Source: Moraxella catarrhalis (lineage in GTDB: Bacteria > Pseudomonadota > Gammaproteobacteria > Pseudomonadales > Moraxellaceae). From it: DNA of 64,000 bases. The DNA lies in the NCBI RefSeq assembly GCF_001656295.1, contig NZ_LXHE01000007.1, positions 52,764 to 116,763 of the forward strand, given 5' to 3'. This document shows positions 61,645 to 64,000 of this stretch, piece by piece. The position numbers and the translations under genes are program-made. Position 1 is the first letter of the stretch, and each line of letters starts with the position of its first letter. The notes below the pieces were generated by a model. It was not told the DNA's origin. It did not search any database and saw only the letters and a program-made list of their open reading frames with translations.

Positions 61645-62322
61645 ATGCCCAAGAATAAGATCAAAGCCTGGTTACCCACGCCCGAAAAATTGCGCCAAAA
61701 TCGTTTAATTGCGATATTTGCGCCTTTTTTGGCGGATCCTCGACTGTGGCAAATCAATCGCAGCTCGCTGGGTCGAGCGGTTTATGTGGGTGTGTTGGCG
61801 GCTTTTTTTCCTTTGCCTGGTCAGATGCCACTTGCATTGATTGGCGCACTGCTCATCCGAGCTAATATTCCGATGGCGATTGCACTGACTTGGATTACCA
61901 ATCCATTGACTGCCATTCCTGTTTTTTGGTTGGCGTATTCGCTAGGAGCGATATTGCTCGGAGAGCCTACCATTGGGCTTAGGGCGATTGGCATGATCTT
62001 AACCGATTTTACCCTTTGGGTGACCGCTGATGGCATTAATCCGCTTAAGGCGCATCGGCATATTTTTTCGTGGCAAGCGATGGTGGTTGGGCTACTTTTA
62101 TCTGCCATCATCACCAGTATCGTGCTTGGTTTGGCATTTCGCGCTTTTTGGAATTATCGAACTGTCAGAGATTGGCAAGCGCGCCACGGTTACAACGCCA
62201 ATGCCCCCAAATTCAAACATCAAAAAGGTCATAAAAAGCGTGAACAAGACCTCCAAAAACAAAATCTGCAAAATGAGCACGATCACACAAAAATCGATAA
62301 AGGCGATAATTTTTCCATCTAA
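61645..62322 (+). CDS. DUF2062 membrane protein
   Basis: A 225-residue inner-membrane protein of unknown function. Hydrophobic segments lie about residues 45-70, 78-108 and 143-165. The family hallmark GRAVYVGVLAAFFPLPGQMPLALIGALLIRANIPMAIALTWITNPLTAIP is complete. The C-terminal 55 residues are very basic and hydrophilic (KHQKGHKKREQDLQKQNLQ) and probably cytosolic. DUF2062 proteins are widespread in proteobacteria, often near com or tmk genes; no such context is here. A pair of IS200/IS605 remnants follows 100 nt downstream, and no terminator for this gene is clear. Confidence 0.8.
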   Translation: MPKNKIKAWLPTPEKLRQNRLIAIFAPFLADPRLWQINRSSLGRAVYVGVLAAFFPLPGQMPLALIGALLIRANIPMAIALTWITNPLTAIPVFWLAYSLGAILLGEPTIGLRAIGMILTDFTLWVTADGINPLKAHRHIFSWQAMVVGLLLSAIITSIVLGLAFRAFWNYRTVRDWQARHGYNANAPKFKHQKGHKKREQDLQKQNLQNEHDHTKIDKGDNFSI

Positions 62323-62419
62323 ACAAATACTTTATTATATTGACGCATTGTCATTTAACCAAAGCATAACTTCTCAAAGATCACTCCGCCTAAGCTGCTT
62401 TCACTCATTTTAACTTATC

Positions 62420-62469
62420 GTGCTTACATCTCCACCCATAATCTTTGATTTAGGTGGAGATGTAAGCAC
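62420..62469. repeat. 17-bp perfect hairpin at the left end of the IS605-like element
   Basis: GTGCTTACATCTCCACC (62420-62436) and GGTGGAGATGTAAGCAC (62453-62469) form a perfect 17-bp stem with a 16-nt loop. It lies just after the tnpA 3' end. IS200/IS605 transposases recognise such hairpins as single-stranded ends. It could alternatively serve as a transcription barrier for the DUF2062 gene, but has no T tract. Confidence 0.7.
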
Positions 62470-62476
62470 TGATGCC

Positions 62477-62734
62477 CTAATCAGGGCGTTCTTGTTTTTC
62501 GATATACTGTCTAATGGTATCAACGGTAGCACCACCAGTCGTTAGCAAACAATACGCCCTAGTCCAAAGTACAGGTTTCCAGTAAAAGTAAGCTAAATGC
62601 TTTGCAAATTCCTTTCTCATTAGTCGGCTAGTCACTGTTTTTAGATTATTGATAAACTTACTTGGCATGATATTGGGGTGCATATCAAGCAGTAAATGCA
62701 CATGATTGACACTAAGATTGACACTAAGTAGGGT
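62477..62734 (-). pseudogene. tnpA: IS200/IS605 transposase TnpA, N-terminally truncated
   Basis: The C-terminal part of a Y1 HUH transposase. It has the HUH motif (HVHLLL), residues LKTVTSRLMRKEFA and YFYWKPVLWTRAYCLLTTGG, and the catalytic tyrosine in DTIRQYIEKQ. About 50 N-terminal residues are missing. Upstream, the 12-bp segment GATTGACACTAA is duplicated directly (62704-62715 and 62716-62727), and the open frame closes at TAA 62737-62735. No intact start codon lies before the motif, so this copy is inactive. Confidence 0.82.
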
Positions 62735-62774
62735 TTACGCTAAATTATAACTACATTCACTCAACTAACAAGCC

Positions 62775-63902
62775 ATGCTCAAAGCCTACAAATACAGAAT
62801 TTATCCAAACCAACAACAAGCCATAGCGTTTGAACAACACTTTGGTTGTGTTCGTTTTGTTTATAATTGGGCATTGGCATTGCAACAACGCTACTATGCC
62901 ATGTTTGGCAAGTCGTTATCTCGTACCCAAATCCAAAGTCAGCTCGTCAAGAAAAAGAAAACAGGCAAGTTTGCATGGCTAAACGAAGTTAATAGCCAAT
63001 CGTTACTAAATGCCTTGCTAAATGTCTATACCGCCTTTACCAATTTCTTCAAAAGTCGTACCAAGTTTCCACGCTTTAAATCTAAAAAAATCCCACAGCG
63101 AAGTTATCAATGTCCCCAACATTGCACCATAAATTTTAAACAAGGCATCATCAACCTACCCAAAACCAAAGGCATCAAAACCGTATTTAGCCGTGAATTT
63201 GTTGGCAATATCAAAACAGTTACCATCACTAAGACAGCCACAGGCAAATACCATGCAAGTATTTTAGTAGAAAACAATGAAGTTGTACCAACACCCACCA
63301 CAATAGAGCCTAGCCTAACTGTTGGTATTGACTTAGGCATCAGCCACTTACTTAACTTATCAGACGGCAGCAAATTTGATAACCCAAAACATTTAGCCAA
63401 AGCCAGTCAAAGACTTGCGATACAACAAAAAATCTTTGCTCGCAAACAAAAACAAAGTAAAAACCATCAAAAGCAAAAGTTAGCCGCCGCTCGTATTCAT
63501 GAAAAAGTACGCAACCAGCGTTTAGACATACACCACAAAATCACGCATAGCCTCATCTGTGAAAACCAAGCAACAAGCTATGCACTTGAAGATTTGGGTG
63601 TCAAAAACATGGTAAAAAACCGAAAACTTGCCAAAGCGATTCATGATGTGGGCTTAGGGCAATTTGTTACCTTGCTTACTTACAAGGCAAATTAGTATGG
63701 CAAAAACATTCTAAAAGTAAATCGGTTCTTTGCCAGTTCTAAAATTTGCTCGCATTGTCATCACAAATTAGACAGTCTGCCGTTGTCAGTCAGGCATTGG
63801 ACGTGTCCTAGCTGTCAAACACAGCATAACCGTGATACCAATGCCGCAAACAATATACGCAAGCAAGCGTTAGCTGATGCACTAGGACTTAGTGTTGTAT
63901 AA
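62775..63902 (+). pseudogene. tnpB: IS200/IS605-associated TnpB nuclease with internal amber codon
   Basis: TnpB proteins are RNA-guided (omega-RNA) nucleases related to Cas12, transmitted with IS200/IS605 elements. The frame starts at ATG 62775 and reads a RuvC-like protein: MLKAYKYRIYPN opening, RuvC-I with GIDLGISHLLNLSDG (Asp about residue 189), and RuvC-II glutamate in YALEDLGVKN. A TAG at 63693-63695 stops it after 306 residues. Reading on in the same frame continues without other stops through YGKNILKVNRFFASSKICSHCHH, a CxxC...CPSC zinc-finger pair, and the RuvC-III aspartate in NRDTNAANNIRKQ to TAA at 63900-63902 (376 codons). The TAG position corresponds to a Trp in related proteins, so a TGG to TAG change is likely. 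Confidence 0.85.
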
Positions 63903-63912
63903 AGAGTTCCCT

Positions 63913-63943
63913 CAGTATAATACTTATCAGCGTAAGTGTACTG
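63913..63943. repeat. Candidate right-end hairpin / omega-RNA region of the IS605-like element
   Basis: CAGTA (63913-63917) and ACTTA (63922-63926) pair with TAAGT (63933-63937) and TACTG (63939-63943), giving an interrupted stem around a 6-nt loop, 10 nt after the tnpB stop. In this family the 3' end of tnpB plus the right end carry the guide-scaffold RNA. Whether this segment is that RNA or just the right-end hairpin cannot be decided by eye. Confidence 0.4.
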
Positions 63944-64000
63944 GCGAAAGATAGCAACTCAATCTAAGCTTAGGTTGTTATGGGTCGCAAAGATTCCCCC

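Larger units (their letters stand above)
62420..64000. mobile_element. Decayed IS200/IS605-type element (right end not defined)
   Basis: A divergently arranged tnpA (minus) and tnpB (plus) with hairpins at both outer sides, the typical layout of an IS605-group element. The left hairpin is at 62420-62469. A candidate right hairpin is at 63913-63943, and the element may continue past the window end. Both genes are broken, so it cannot move by itself. No target duplication is expected for this family. Confidence 0.75.

Overview
The window reads as a chromosomal segment of Moraxella catarrhalis or a very close relative. The base composition is AT-leaning. The strongest evidence is the transferrin-receptor locus: the TbpA start (MNQSKQNNKSKK) and the TbpB N-terminus resemble M. 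catarrhalis proteins as I remember them. The tbpA - Slam-type ORF - tbpB order is also the one known from that species. Most of the rest is ordinary gammaproteobacterial housekeeping. I see no tRNA, rRNA, CRISPR array or prophage.

Layout. 1-1.3 kb: nuoA (first gene of the complex I operon, leaving the window to the left), a small membrane ORF after it, and a CopZ-like metallochaperone. 1.5-5.3 kb (minus): a DUF305 lipoprotein, lolA, pdxH and glmM. 5.5-7.2 kb (plus): an alpha/beta hydrolase and a CPBP membrane protease. 7.3-10.8 kb (minus): dusA and tatD (overlapping by 4 nt) and a large MscS-type channel. 11-19.3 kb: iron acquisition, with tbpA, a Slam outer-membrane translocator and tbpB on the minus strand and a small secreted PepSY protein on the plus strand between them; Fur-box-like sites precede tbpB and the PepSY gene. 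tbpB is broken by a one-base frameshift. 19.8-26.6 kb: ahcY, a thioredoxin-MsrA-MsrB lipoprotein, rsmE, folP (minus) and hflX. 26.6-30 kb (minus): htpX, a lytic transglycosylase and an lrgAB-like pair. 30.4-34.8 kb: rpoD, then a membrane protein of the misnamed 'site-specific recombinase' family. 35-42.9 kb (minus): two tandem acyl-CoA dehydrogenases, an acetyl-CoA hydrolase/CoA-transferase, prfB with its programmed +1 frameshift, and a HAD phosphatase. 43-44.7 kb: a DUF937 protein and a YgfX-like/SdhE pair. 44.9-50.9 kb: gltBD. 51-56.8 kb (minus): an enoyl-CoA hydratase, a GAPDH/Epd-type dehydrogenase overlapping a Pif1-like helicase, and glnS. 57-62.3 kb: ppiB-lpxH, a YceI protein, a PheC-like periplasmic protein, an IS1595-family (IS1016-like) insertion, orn and a DUF2062 protein. 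62.4-64 kb: a decayed IS200/IS605 element with a truncated tnpA and a tnpB carrying an internal amber codon.

How the parts work together. The tbp block is a complete-looking transferrin-iron system: TbpA is the TonB-dependent channel, TbpB the surface lipoprotein co-receptor, and Slam moves TbpB to the cell surface. The likely loss of TbpB is the main functional anomaly. The acyl-CoA dehydrogenases, enoyl-CoA hydratase and CoA-transferase fit an organism living on organic and fatty acids, and gltBD assimilates ammonia. The mobile-DNA signal is concentrated in 59-64 kb. A separate 21-bp-arm palindrome at 51.9 kb resembles the terminal repeat of the IS at 60.1 kb and may be a miniature derivative. 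I did not find a clearly novel multi-gene system. The best leads are the PepSY gene inside the tbp locus, the tbpB frameshift, the IS-end palindrome, the small ORF behind nuoA, and a dyad flanking the nuoA promoter.
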